Shown: piece after piece, positions 27,951 to 38,000 of the stretch | Layout of the letters: each line of letters opens with the position of its first letter | How positions within the stretch are numbered: position 1 is the first letter of the stretch | Translations under genes and position numbers: made by a program | Assembly (NCBI GenBank): GCA_947503105.1 | Contig: CANNCM010000004.1 | Span: 174,601-238,600, forward strand | Length of the DNA stretch: 64,000 nucleotides | Reading direction: 5' to 3' | Source of the DNA: an uncultured Flavobacteriaceae bacterium | Lineage (GTDB): Bacteria > Bacteroidota > Bacteroidia > Flavobacteriales > Flavobacteriaceae | Notes under the pieces: generated by a model | The model's database searches: none | What the model was told of the DNA's origin: nothing | What the model saw: only the letters and a program-made list of their open reading frames with translations

Positions 27951-28994
27951 ATGTACAAGGCAGTAATCCGTTCTCTTCTCTTTAAAATTGACCCAGAAAC
28001 TGTACATTATTTCACTTTTGATTTTATAAAATTTTTTTCGAAAATCCCATTCATTCCATCTTTGATGCGTTTTCTTTTCAACGTTCAGCACCCTGCTTTG
28101 GAACGCGAATTATTTGGATTGAAATTTAAAAACCCTGTTGGTCTTGCCGCTGGTTTTGATAAGAATGCAGTACTTTATAATGAACTTGCAAATTTTGGAT
28201 TTGGATTTATCGAAGTCGGAACAGTAACGCCAAAAGCTCAAGACGGCAATCCAAAAAAACGCCTTTTCAGACTCAAAGACGATCAAGGGCTTATCAATAG
28301 AATGGGATTTAATAACGCAGGACTAGATGCGATTATTGAGCAGTTGAAACACAACAAAAAACGTCTTATAATTGGCGGTAATATTGGTAAAAATACGGCA
28401 ACATCACCAGAACATTATACAGAAGATTATGCCAGCTGTTTTAAGGCATTACATCCGTATGTCGATTATTTTGTACTCAATGTGAGTTGTCCAAATGTAG
28501 GGAGTCATGCAAAACTTACGGACAAAGATTATTTAGAAGAACTCATCTCAGAAATGAAACGATTGAATACAGCTTTTGATGTTCAAAAACCGATATTATT
28601 AAAGATTGCACCCGATTTGAACCCTGCTCAGTTGGATGAAATTATTGAATTGATACAGAAGACTAAAATTGCGGGTGTAATTGCTTCAAACACCTCAGTA
28701 TCTCGCGAAGGTCTAAAAACTTCAAAGCAACAATTGAATGCGATTGGAAATGGTGGATTGAGTGGTTTGCCCGTAAAGTCCAAAAGCACAAAAGTGATTC
28801 AATATTTATCCAAAAACAGCAATAAAGCATTTCCTATTATTGGTGTAGGAGGGATTCATTCTGCAGAAGATGCTCTTGAAAAAATTGATGCGGGAGCAGA
28901 TTTAGTTCAAATTTACACAGGGTTTGTTTATGAAGGTCCCGCACTTATAAAACGTATCAATAAGGCGCTTATCCAAAGAGCAAAGGCCATTTAA
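27951..28994 (+). CDS. pyrD: Dihydroorotate dehydrogenase (quinone), class 2
   Basis: A 347-residue membrane-associated flavoenzyme that oxidises dihydroorotate to orotate with quinone in pyrimidine synthesis. I chose the ATG at 27951 ([19 protein letters not shown]), because a -7 box at 27927 makes the 27870 start unlikely and class 2 enzymes begin at this point. Motifs include [37 protein letters not shown] (catalytic Ser of class 2) and [14 protein letters not shown]. The N-terminal helix pair is the membrane-binding site. Confidence 0.95.
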   Translation: MYKAVIRSLLFKIDPETVHYFTFDFIKFFSKIPFIPSLMRFLFNVQHPALERELFGLKFKNPVGLAAGFDKNAVLYNELANFGFGFIEVGTVTPKAQDGNPKKRLFRLKDDQGLINRMGFNNAGLDAIIEQLKHNKKRLIIGGNIGKNTATSPEHYTEDYASCFKALHPYVDYFVLNVSCPNVGSHAKLTDKDYLEELISEMKRLNTAFDVQKPILLKIAPDLNPAQLDEIIELIQKTKIAGVIASNTSVSREGLKTSKQQLNAIGNGGLSGLPVKSKSTKVIQYLSKNSNKAFPIIGVGGIHSAEDALEKIDAGADLVQIYTGFVYEGPALIKRINKALIQRAKAI

Positions 28995-28996
28995 AA

Positions 28997-29617
28997 TTGA
29001 ATTTCGAGATTCTCATATCGTTTGTTATTGCAACAGCAACACTTGCATTTTCGCCAGGACCAGATAATATTTTTGTTTTAATTCAAAGTGCCACTTTCGG
29101 AAAAAAATCTGGAATGGCTGTTGTTTGTGGTTTGATGACGGGATGTTTAGTACATACGTCACTTGTTGCTTTTGGACTGTCTAGTTTTCTGCAAATTAAT
29201 GAAAAATTATACTGGATTTTTAAGCTTTTTGGTGCAATATATATGTTGTATTTGGCCGTTAAAGTTTATAAATCTCAACAAAACACAAAGTCACAATCTA
29301 GCGCTATATCACAAAAAAACAGCTTTCAATTATTCAAACAAGGTTTTATAATGAATGTACTGAACCCCAAGGTGTCTATTTTCTTTTTGGCCTTTTTTCC
29401 GGCTTTTATTTTTAGTGATGCTTTGCCTCTTTTTGAGCAATTTTTTGTTTTGGGGTTTTTATTTATTTTCACCTCTTTTTTGGTGTTTACTTTTTTCGTG
29501 ATCTTGTCTGGTTTCTTCTCAAAATTATTTTTGAATTCCCCAAAGCGATTTAAACTGTTAAAGCGTTTACAAGTCGGTTTTTTTATTGGAATTGCAGTAC
29601 TGATTTTAAGAGGTTAA
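28997..29617 (+). CDS. LysE-family translocator
   Basis: A 206-residue membrane protein with about six transmembrane helices. It belongs to the LysE/RhtB exporter family: FSPGPDNIFVLIQSATFGKKSGMAVVCGLMTG in the N-terminal part is the family signature, and NVLNPKVSIFFLAFFPAF is the second. Members export amino acids such as lysine, threonine or homoserine lactone. The start is TTG, two bases after the pyrD stop, so the genes are likely co-transcribed. The substrate is unknown. Confidence 0.88.
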   Translation: MNFEILISFVIATATLAFSPGPDNIFVLIQSATFGKKSGMAVVCGLMTGCLVHTSLVAFGLSSFLQINEKLYWIFKLFGAIYMLYLAVKVYKSQQNTKSQSSAISQKNSFQLFKQGFIMNVLNPKVSIFFLAFFPAFIFSDALPLFEQFFVLGFLFIFTSFLVFTFFVILSGFFSKLFLNSPKRFKLLKRLQVGFFIGIAVLILRG

Positions 29618-29635
29618 AAGAAATTTAAAATCTTT

Positions 29636-30613
29636 TTACGCATAAATTTTAAGCAAATCGTTTTGTGCTTTGATGGCACTTACAAATTCATCTTTCATTT
29701 TTTCTACCAGTTCATCTACAGACGGATTGTCTTGAATGTTTGTAACACCCTGTCCAGCAGACCATATGGTGCTCCAAGCTTTGGCCTCTTTTTCCATTGC
29801 CGAAAGCTCGTTTCCAAAATCTATTTTTTTTGTCTTCGCTAACATTTCTTCAGTAATTCCCATAGCTTCTAGACTCGGGCGGAGAAAGTTTGCAGAAACC
29901 CCAGAAATTGCAGCAGTATAAACAATATCACTTGCTCCAGAATTTATAATCATATTTTTATAATCGTCAGATGCAATACTTTCTTTGGTATTGATAAATC
30001 GCGTGCCCATATAAGCCATATCTGCACCCATTTGTAATGCAGATGCAACATCTCTACCATTGGAAATGCATCCAGAAAGCAAAATAGTTTTTTTGAAAAA
30101 TGTCTTAATTTCAGCAACAAAAGGCATAGGGTTTAATGTTCCAGCATGACCACCTGCGCCTGCGGTGACCAAAATTAACCCATCCACGCCTGCTTCTGCC
30201 GCTTTTTCGGCATGCCGCTTTTTGATGACATCATGAAATACAAGACCACCATAACTATGAACCGCCCCAACAAGTTGTGGTACTGCACCCAAAGAAGTAA
30301 TAATCAATGGAACTTTGTGTTTTATGCAAATAGCCAAGTCTGCCTGAACTCTAGGATTTGTATGATGTACAATTAAGTTAACGCCAAAAGGTGCTGGTTT
30401 TTTTCCAGTTTCTTTTTCAAAAGTTTCAAGCGCTGTTTTAATTTCAACTACCCATTCTTCAAACCCTTCTGTTGTGCGTTGATTCAGTGCTGGAAATGTA
30501 CCAACAATACCGTTTTTACAACATTCTATAACCAATTTTGGTCCAGAAATTAGAAACATTGGGGCTGCTACAACAGGAAGATCTAGCGCATTTATAAAGT
30601 TTGGTTTGCTCAT
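29636..30613 (-). CDS. Nitronate monooxygenase-like flavin protein
   Basis: A 325-residue TIM-barrel flavoprotein of the 2-nitropropane dioxygenase (NMO/FabK) family. It opens with LDLPVVAAPMFLISGP and contains the FMN-binding runs GLILVTAGAGGHAG and ADMAYMGTRFINT, with His155-type catalytic placement in AGAGGHAG. It may detoxify alkyl nitronates such as propionate-3-nitronate. An enoyl-ACP reductase (FabK) role is possible but less likely without fatty-acid genes beside it. Convergent with the LysE gene. Confidence 0.82.
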   Translation of the reverse strand: MSKPNFINALDLPVVAAPMFLISGPKLVIECCKNGIVGTFPALNQRTTEGFEEWVVEIKTALETFEKETGKKPAPFGVNLIVHHTNPRVQADLAICIKHKVPLIITSLGAVPQLVGAVHSYGGLVFHDVIKKRHAEKAAEAGVDGLILVTAGAGGHAGTLNPMPFVAEIKTFFKKTILLSGCISNGRDVASALQMGADMAYMGTRFINTKESIASDDYKNMIINSGASDIVYTAAISGVSANFLRPSLEAMGITEEMLAKTKKIDFGNELSAMEKEAKAWSTIWSAGQGVTNIQDNPSVDELVEKMKDEFVSAIKAQNDLLKIYA

Positions 30614-30870
30614 GATTTTTTAGTTTAAATAATAAAATTAAAAAAAAATAGAGATTAAAACTTAATTTAAATTGATTAAATCCGAACCCATATGATTTTG
30701 TGCCAAGTTAAAACAAATATTACACATTTTAAATTTTTAATAATCAGGGCCTTTCATTGAACGATTAACAAATTAAACCCATAAAATTACCAATCCAATA
30801 ATTTGTATTACGCATTGCAAATTAAGAAGATAGCTTTGTTATCTTTACAACCAATTTAAGTACTATTTCC

Positions 30871-33447
30871 ATGGCGGTTCAACCAAAACTAGAGCGTTTC
30901 AAAAAAAATGTATTATCAAAATTTCAGATATACAATAGCATCTTTATGACTTTGCCCTTTGATCAAATCACAAAAACTGGGGTTCTACTGCCGTTGTTTC
31001 ATGAAACTTGTGAGAAGGGTTATGAAGCGGGAGACAATCCGAGTACCATTGTAGAAACATTTTTTCAAAAATATCAAGCACGGCGTACAAAGAAAAGTCA
31101 AATTAAATTACTTTTCCGATTTATTCAATACATTGAGCGTCAGGTTGTACTTTTTGATGCTATTGAGGATGCCGCTTTTCCTGTTATAAATAATATGGAT
31201 GGAATAGGAACACTTCGTAGTTTGAAAGAAAAAGCTTTTTCAGAAAATAAAATTGATGAACTAAAAGCCTATTTGGACGAGTTTAAAGTGCGTATTGTAC
31301 TGACAGCACATCCTACTCAGTTTTATCCAGGTTCGGTTTTGGGAATCATCACAGATTTGACCGAGGCTATCAAAGATAACGACTTGGAACGCATTAATAA
31401 TTTGCTTGCACAGCTAGGAAAAACTCCATTTTTCAAGCACGAAAAACCTACGCCATATGATGAGGCCGTCAATCTAATTTGGTATCTAGAAAATGTTTTT
31501 TATGATTCTTTTGGATCTATTTTTGATTATATCCAACAGAACATTTATGACAACAAAGTCATCAAAAATGAAATTATAAATATTGGTTTTTGGCCTGGTG
31601 GTGACCGCGATGGAAATCCATTTGTTCTTCCAGATACAACGCTTAAAGTTGCTGGATTACTTAAAAAATCAATCCTCAAAAATTATGCAAGAGATTTAAA
31701 AAACCTTAAGAGAAAGCTAACCTTTAGAGGTGTAGAAGATCGTATTGGTGGGTTGATAGATAAGGCCTATGAAGGATATGCTAATCTTGGTGCATTTGAT
31801 TTAGATGCTTTTGTAAATGAATTAAAAGAAATTAGAAAAGTGGTCAGCAAGGATCATCATTCATTGTATTTGACCGAGATCACAAGTTTGATTAATAAAA
31901 TCCAACTTTTTGGACATCATTTTGCCACCCTCGATATTCGTCAAGACAGTCGAATTCATCATACTGTATTTTCAAAAATTGTTGAAAAATCTAAGGCCGT
32001 AAATAATGCTATTTTTCCCGACAATTATGATAGTCTAGATGAGGACGAACAAATTGAGGTTTTGTCAAAAATTGAAGGTGTATTAGAGACTTCTATTTTT
32101 GAAGATGAGTTGGTTAAAAATACGCTTCAGACCATAAAAGTTGTTAAAGAAATTCAGCATACCAATGGAGAAAAAGGAGCGCATCGTTACATTATAAGCA
32201 ACAATCAAACGGCACTTAATGTCATGCAATTGTATGCAATGTTGAAATTAGTGGCATTCAATGATAAGCTAACTATCGATATTGTGCCATTGTTTGAAAC
32301 CGTAACAGATCTTGAAAATGCTCCAAAAGTTATGGAGCAATTATATACAAATAAGGCCTACAAAGCCCATTTAAGATCTCGAGGTCAAAAACAAACCATA
32401 ATGTTAGGGTTTTCTGATGGTACAAAAGATGGTGGATATTTTATGGCCAATTGGGCAATATTTAGAGCAAAAGAAGCGCTGACCAAAATATCAAAACAAT
32501 ACAATATTGATGTTGTGTTTTTTGATGGCCGTGGAGGACCACCTGCTCGTGGCGGAGGAAAAACACACCAGTTTTATGCCTCATTGGGTCCAACCATTGA
32601 AGATAAAGAAGTTCAATTGACGATTCAGGGGCAGACCATTAGTTCAAATTTTGGAACACCAGACTCGTCAAAATATAATTTAGAACAATTAATAAGTTCT
32701 GGATTGTCCAATAGTTTGGGTTCTGAAAATAAAGGATTTTCAGACGAAGACCGTCAAACTATGGATGATTTGGCCGAAATAAGTTATAAAACCTATCAAG
32801 ACTTTAAAGGGCATCCAAAATTTATCCCTTATTTGGAGCGCATCAGTACGTTGAAATATTATGCAAAAGCCAATATTGGTAGCCGCCCATCGAAAAGATC
32901 TAAGTCAGAGCGTTTGATTTTTTCGGACTTGAGAGCTATTCCTTTTGTGGGCTCATGGAGTCAATTGAAACAAAATGTTCCAGGATTTTTTGGAGTTGGT
33001 ACTGCTATTCATTCTTTTGAAGAACGAGGTGAACTCGATAAGGTTATTGCACTTTATAACAATTCTAGCTTCTTCAAAACGCTTTTAGAAAACAGTATGA
33101 TGTCTTTGAGTAAGTCGTTTTTTGCACTGACAAAATATATGGCTGAAGATGAAGAGTTTGGTGAGTTTTGGACTATAATCTACAATGAATATCAACTCAC
33201 ATTGCGTTTATTGTTGAAAATTACTGGATATAAAGAATTGATGGAGAATGAACCAAGTGGAAAAGCTTCCATTGATGTTCGTGAGTCTATCGTATTGCCT
33301 TTGGTTACAATTCAGCAGTATGCGTTGCGGAAAATTCAGCACTTACAAAAACAAAAAACTGTGGATAAAGAACAGATTGAAGTTTTTGAAAAAATAGTGA
33401 CACGGACCTTGTATGGTATCATAAACGCGAGTAGAAACTCTGCCTAA
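30871..33447 (+). CDS. ppc: Phosphoenolpyruvate carboxylase
   Basis: An 858-residue enzyme that fixes bicarbonate on PEP to give oxaloacetate, refilling the TCA cycle. Catalytic blocks are present: VLTAHPTQF (His), GFWPGGDRDGNPF, the loop FFDGRGGPPARGGGKTH, and LRAIPFVGSWSQ. Two -7-like boxes precede the ATG (TAGCTTTG at 30831-30838 and TATCTTTA at 30840-30847). Length and motif order are those of the bacterial family. A strong terminator follows. Confidence 0.95.
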   Translation: MAVQPKLERFKKNVLSKFQIYNSIFMTLPFDQITKTGVLLPLFHETCEKGYEAGDNPSTIVETFFQKYQARRTKKSQIKLLFRFIQYIERQVVLFDAIEDAAFPVINNMDGIGTLRSLKEKAFSENKIDELKAYLDEFKVRIVLTAHPTQFYPGSVLGIITDLTEAIKDNDLERINNLLAQLGKTPFFKHEKPTPYDEAVNLIWYLENVFYDSFGSIFDYIQQNIYDNKVIKNEIINIGFWPGGDRDGNPFVLPDTTLKVAGLLKKSILKNYARDLKNLKRKLTFRGVEDRIGGLIDKAYEGYANLGAFDLDAFVNELKEIRKVVSKDHHSLYLTEITSLINKIQLFGHHFATLDIRQDSRIHHTVFSKIVEKSKAVNNAIFPDNYDSLDEDEQIEVLSKIEGVLETSIFEDELVKNTLQTIKVVKEIQHTNGEKGAHRYIISNNQTALNVMQLYAMLKLVAFNDKLTIDIVPLFETVTDLENAPKVMEQLYTNKAYKAHLRSRGQKQTIMLGFSDGTKDGGYFMANWAIFRAKEALTKISKQYNIDVVFFDGRGGPPARGGGKTHQFYASLGPTIEDKEVQLTIQGQTISSNFGTPDSSKYNLEQLISSGLSNSLGSENKGFSDEDRQTMDDLAEISYKTYQDFKGHPKFIPYLERISTLKYYAKANIGSRPSKRSKSERLIFSDLRAIPFVGSWSQLKQNVPGFFGVGTAIHSFEERGELDKVIALYNNSSFFKTLLENSMMSLSKSFFALTKYMAEDEEFGEFWTIIYNEYQLTLRLLLKITGYKELMENEPSGKASIDVRESIVLPLVTIQQYALRKIQHLQKQKTVDKEQIEVFEKIVTRTLYGIINASRNSA

Positions 33448-33455
33448 TAAAACAT

Positions 33456-33488
33456 AACCCTTAAGCATTTTACTTAAGGGTTTTTTTC
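33456..33488 (+). terminator. Terminator of ppc
   Basis: AACCCTTAAG (33456-33465) pairs with CTTAAGGGTT (33473-33482) around a 7-base loop, followed by a T run to 33487. It lies just after the ppc stop. Confidence 0.85.
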
Positions 33489-33561
33489 TTTTCAAAACTG
33501 CTTTTTTTACATACAGTTTCAACTCTATCTTATGTCATTGTAGAATCGAGTTTTTAAGTTT

Positions 33562-33600
33562 AAAAAAAAGCCCTCAAGCATAAATGCCTAAGGACTTTTT
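33562..33600 (-). terminator. Terminator of the porin gene
   Basis: On the minus strand a 16-base stem (33600-33585 with 33580-33565) closes a 4-base loop, with three G-U pairs and no mismatches, followed by a T run. It is 31 bases past the porin stop. Confidence 0.75.
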
Positions 33601-33630
33601 AATCACAAACAAAAAAATGTTTTTATAAGT

Positions 33631-34605
33631 TTAGAAGCTGTAGATCGCAGCAACTGTAAATGCAGCAAGAGCATCTGAAGCAGCACCATCACTATCAACG
33701 TAAGGCATAGCTTCGCTCCATGAATCTAATCTGATTTCTGGCTTAATTGTTAGGTTTTCTACAGTGTAACTTCCTGTAAGAGTTGTTGCAAAAACACTTG
33801 GTAGATCATCTGCACCATCTGCATGCAATCCAAACAGCTCTCCTCTCAAACCAATAGAAAAGGCATCAGAAGTTGCCAACTGAGGATAAAGAGCAAATCC
33901 GTAGAAACCAGCGTCATCACTCACTTGGTATGCACCATTGATGCCCAAGAAAAAGTCATCAGAAAGATCAAAACCACCAGTATAGTCGATTTCAAATCCT
34001 AAAACTTCTTCGTCATCATAATAAAGGTTAAGGTACTGGCCAGCATATCCCAACTGAGCGCCCAAAGCATAACCTCCAGTTGTATTGTTATTAACATCAG
34101 TTGGGTTCATAAATGCAAGCATTAAACTTACATCGCTCCCCAAATCAAAATCAGCTTTCAAACCAACATGCGAAAATGGGCCATTTGAAAATAAATATGA
34201 TGTGCTGTAGTTGAAGTTTCCAGCAGGTGAAATAACTTCATACCCTAAATATGTATTGAAACGACCAACAGTAAGTGTGGTTGATTCAGATACATTCCAG
34301 TAGGCATACAATTGGTTGATGTTATATCCTCCAACAGCCGCATCTGCTCTTGGTCCAAAAACAACGTCAGCAACAACACCTGTTTTTTCACCTTCATAGG
34401 AAAGAATGACGTTGGCCATACCTAAAGCAAATCCTGTTTCGTCTGCAAAAGAAGTTCCAAATGATTGTGAGACAGTGTCTGAGGCTGATAAATTTGTTTG
34501 GTAATACGCGTCAACTGTTCCAGATATCGATAGTTTTGGCGCTTCGTCCTGTGCAAAAACAACAACAGAACATGCAATTGTTAGTAATGTAAAAATCTTT
34601 TTCAT
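33631..34605 (-). CDS. Outer membrane beta-barrel porin
   Basis: A 324-residue outer-membrane protein. I use the ATG at 34605, which gives the signal peptide KKIFTLLTIACSVVVFAQ; an upstream frame start would add 14 residues ahead of it. The mature part alternates hydrophobic and polar residues in short beta-strands (for example LSISGTVDAYYQTNLS, TTLTVGRFNTYLGYE) and ends AAFTVAAIYSF with the terminal Phe common in barrels. It resembles the Bacteroidota outer-membrane porin of the bbp2 type. The transported solute is unknown. Its promoter region holds an inverted repeat. Confidence 0.82.
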   Translation of the reverse strand: MKKIFTLLTIACSVVVFAQDEAPKLSISGTVDAYYQTNLSASDTVSQSFGTSFADETGFALGMANVILSYEGEKTGVVADVVFGPRADAAVGGYNINQLYAYWNVSESTTLTVGRFNTYLGYEVISPAGNFNYSTSYLFSNGPFSHVGLKADFDLGSDVSLMLAFMNPTDVNNNTTGGYALGAQLGYAGQYLNLYYDDEEVLGFEIDYTGGFDLSDDFFLGINGAYQVSDDAGFYGFALYPQLATSDAFSIGLRGELFGLHADGADDLPSVFATTLTGSYTVENLTIKPEIRLDSWSEAMPYVDSDGAASDALAAFTVAAIYSF

Positions 34606-35047
34606 AGTATTTATTAATTGATTTATAGTGATTAATGAGTCAAACATAAGCTATAAACATAAAAACCCCTAAAAAATTAGGGGTGCATATGTAATTTTTA
34701 TTTATATAATAAAATTTACCCCTTTTATTTTAGGGTAATAACTTTGTTTAGTATTAAAATTATCAAATTCATATTATGATTTTTGGTGTTTAGTGAAAAT
34801 TTGTAGATTTTTGGTTTGCTGTAAAAACGTGTTTTATTTTATTTTTTTCAATTGAGTAAAAACGAAAATTTCAGTAAAATCCCATTAATAATTCATCAAA
34901 AACAATAGGTTCAAAATAGTTAAAACACATTTTAAAGCCCATAAATTAATAAAATCATAATAATGCATTTAGCATTGTTGTCGATCCTGTTTTTGTTCTT
35001 ATATTACATGTCTAATTTGTTATAAACGAACATTTTAAACTGAGCAT
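34606..35047. promoter_or_regulatory. Divergent porin/gltB regulatory region
   Basis: A 442-base AT-rich gap between the divergent porin and gltB genes, with no coding potential that I can see. On the minus strand TATGTTTG (34648-34641) is a fitting porin -7 box. Two inverted repeats lie upstream of it: ACCCCTAA-aaaa-TTAGGGGT (34665-34684) and TTACCC-N11-GGGTAA (34716-34738). The first is centred about 30 bases upstream of the -7 box, in the position of the missing -33 element. Near gltB, TTG (34993-34995) and TAATTTG (35013-35019) form a weak promoter with a shortened spacer. Confidence 0.5.
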
Positions 35048-38000
35048 ATGTTGAAAAAACAAGGAATGTATTTACCAGAATTCGAGCACGACAATTGTGG
35101 CGCTGGGTTCATTTGTAGTTTGGAAGGGAATAAGTCTAATGATATTATTCATAAAGCGCTTCAAATTTTAGAACGTTTAGAACACAGAGGGGCAGTAAGT
35201 TCGGATGGAAAAACTGGAGACGGTGCGGGTATTCTCACCGATATTCCACATGAGCTTTTTGTGAATGATTGCTCTTTTGATTTGCCTAGCTTTGGACAGT
35301 ATGCGACAGCTAATGTTTTTTTGCCAAAGAAAGAAAATCAAAGAAATTATTGTGTATCAGTTTTTGAAAACTATATAAAGGAACAAGGGCTTAATGTTTT
35401 GGGATGGAGAGAAGTTCCTGTCGATGCTACTGTTCTTGGCAGTATTGCTCAGGAGACGGAGCCCTGTGTAAAGCAAATTTTTATTGCCAAAAGCGATGAG
35501 CAGCAAGACGATTTTAATTTTAATCTAAAATTATTTATTGCTCGCAAAAAAGCAGAACACGAAATTTACAGTTCTAAGCTTTCCGAAAGTAACTTTTTTT
35601 ACCTTCCTAGTCTTTCAACAAAAATTATTATATATAAAGGACTACTTATTCCAGAGGATATCAAACTCTATTATAGAGATTTGGAAAATCCTTTGTTTGT
35701 GACACGCCTTGCATTGGTACATCAACGCTTTTCGACCAATACATTTCCCACTTGGGATTTGGCACAACCTTTTAGATATATGTGTCACAATGGAGAGATT
35801 AATACACTTCGTGGAAATGTGTCTCGTATGCTTTCGCGAGAGGCATTGCTTAAAAGTGATTGGTTTGGTGAGGACATCAAATCTATTCTGCCAATAATTC
35901 TTCCAAATAAATCTGATTCAGCTTCTATGGATATGGCGGTGGAATTGTTATTGATGACAGGCCGTTCTTTGCCAGAAGTGATGATGATGCTTATTCCTGA
36001 AGCTTGGGAAAAAAACAATGAAATGTCTTCTTCAAAAAAGGCATTTTACGAATATAATTCTTGTTTAATGGAGCCCTGGGACGGGCCTGCTTCCATTCCT
36101 TTTACAGATGGTAACTATATAGGAGCAGTTTTGGATCGAAATGGATTAAGACCTTCGCGATATTCTGTAACAAAAGATGGTTATGTCATCATGTCTTCAG
36201 AAATTGGAGTCATTGAGCTAGCACCAGAAAATGTCGCTCATCACGGTCGTTTGGAACCTGGAAAAATGTTCCTTGTCGATATGAACGAAGGACGTATTGT
36301 TAATGATGAAGAAATAAAAGAGCATATTGCAGCACAAAAGCCGTATCGTAAATGGCTCGACGATCAACTTGTTTATTTGAAAGAGATTCCATACAACGAT
36401 TGTCCGATTTTTCTGGACCAAGAGCCTTTGAATAAAAGAAAAGTTCTTTTTGGATATACTCAAGAAGATATCAAAACCATCATATTACCGATGGCCAATC
36501 AAGCCAAAGAACCTATTGGCTCTATGGGGAGCGATACGCCACTAGCACTTTTGTCCGAAAAACCTCAATTGATATATAATTATTTTAAGCAATTATTTGC
36601 TCAGGTGACCAATCCTCCTTTGGATGGTATTCGCGAAGAACTTATTACCGATATCAGTTTAACTTTGGGTAGTGATCATAATATATTTGAGATTAATGAA
36701 GCTCATTGTCAAAAATTAAAAATTCAAAATCCTGTTATTTCTAAGCAGGATTTAGATAAAATAAAAAGTTTCAATCATCCAAACTTCAAGATTACTTCTG
36801 TTCCTATTTTGTATGACATCAATAAAGGACATAATGGATTGGAAGATGCACTAGATGTTCTTTTAAAAACAGTGTCTTCACATGTTGATAATGGCACCAA
36901 TATTTTGATTTTATCAGACCGAAAAGTTTCTAAAGATAAAGCCCCTATTCCGGCTCTTTTGGCGTGTTCATTTATAAATAGTGGTCTCCAAAAATTAGGA
37001 AAACGCTCTAAAGTTAGCATCATTATAGAGTCTGCAGAACCACGTGAAGTACATCATTTTGCACTGTTGTTTGGTTATGGTGCAAGTGCTATCAATCCGT
37101 ATATGGTGAACGAAATAATAGAAGATGAAGTTCTTAGTCACGATTCAAATGCAGACACCGAAAAAGCCATCGCCAACTATAACAAAGCCGTTGGTAAAGG
37201 GATTTTAAAGGTGATGAATAAGATAGGAATTTCAACACTCAATTCTTACAGGGGTTCACAATTATTTGAATGTATTGGAATCAATACCAATGTAGTGGAT
37301 AAGTATTTTCCAAAAACGGCAACACGAATTCAAGGGGTTGATTTACATCAACTAGAAAAAGAAATTTCTAAACGCTATGCCACTGCCTACATCAAAAAAA
37401 CTATAAACGCCAATCTTGATTTGGAAATGGGCGGGCAGTACCGTTGGAGAAGAAATGGAGAGCATCATTTGTTCAATCCGCTTTCTATTGCAAAACTTCA
37501 GGATTCAGTACGAACAAACAAACCACAAAAATATAAGGAATACTCGGAGTTGATTAATAATCAATCTAAGCAATTGATGACGATTCGTGGATTATTCGAA
37601 TTTACAAATTACGACCCAATTCCATTAGAAGAGGTAGAGCCATGGACCAATATTGTAAAGCGTTTTAAAACGGGGGCAATGTCTTACGGCTCTATAAGTA
37701 AAGAAGCCCATGAAAACTTGGCGATTGCGATGAACAGAATTGGTGGGAAGAGTAATTCTGGTGAAGGTGGAGAGGATCAAGAGCGCTTTTATAAAAACGC
37801 CAATGGCGATTGGAAAAACAGTGCTATAAAGCAGGTAGCTTCGGGCCGATTTGGTGTTACATCAAATTATTTGACCAATGCGAAAGAAATTCAAATTAAA
37901 ATGGCACAAGGAGCCAAGCCCGGCGAAGGGGGGCAGTTACCAGGGCCAAAAGTAAATCCCGATATTGCCAAAACACGAAATTCTACCCCTTATGTAGGAC

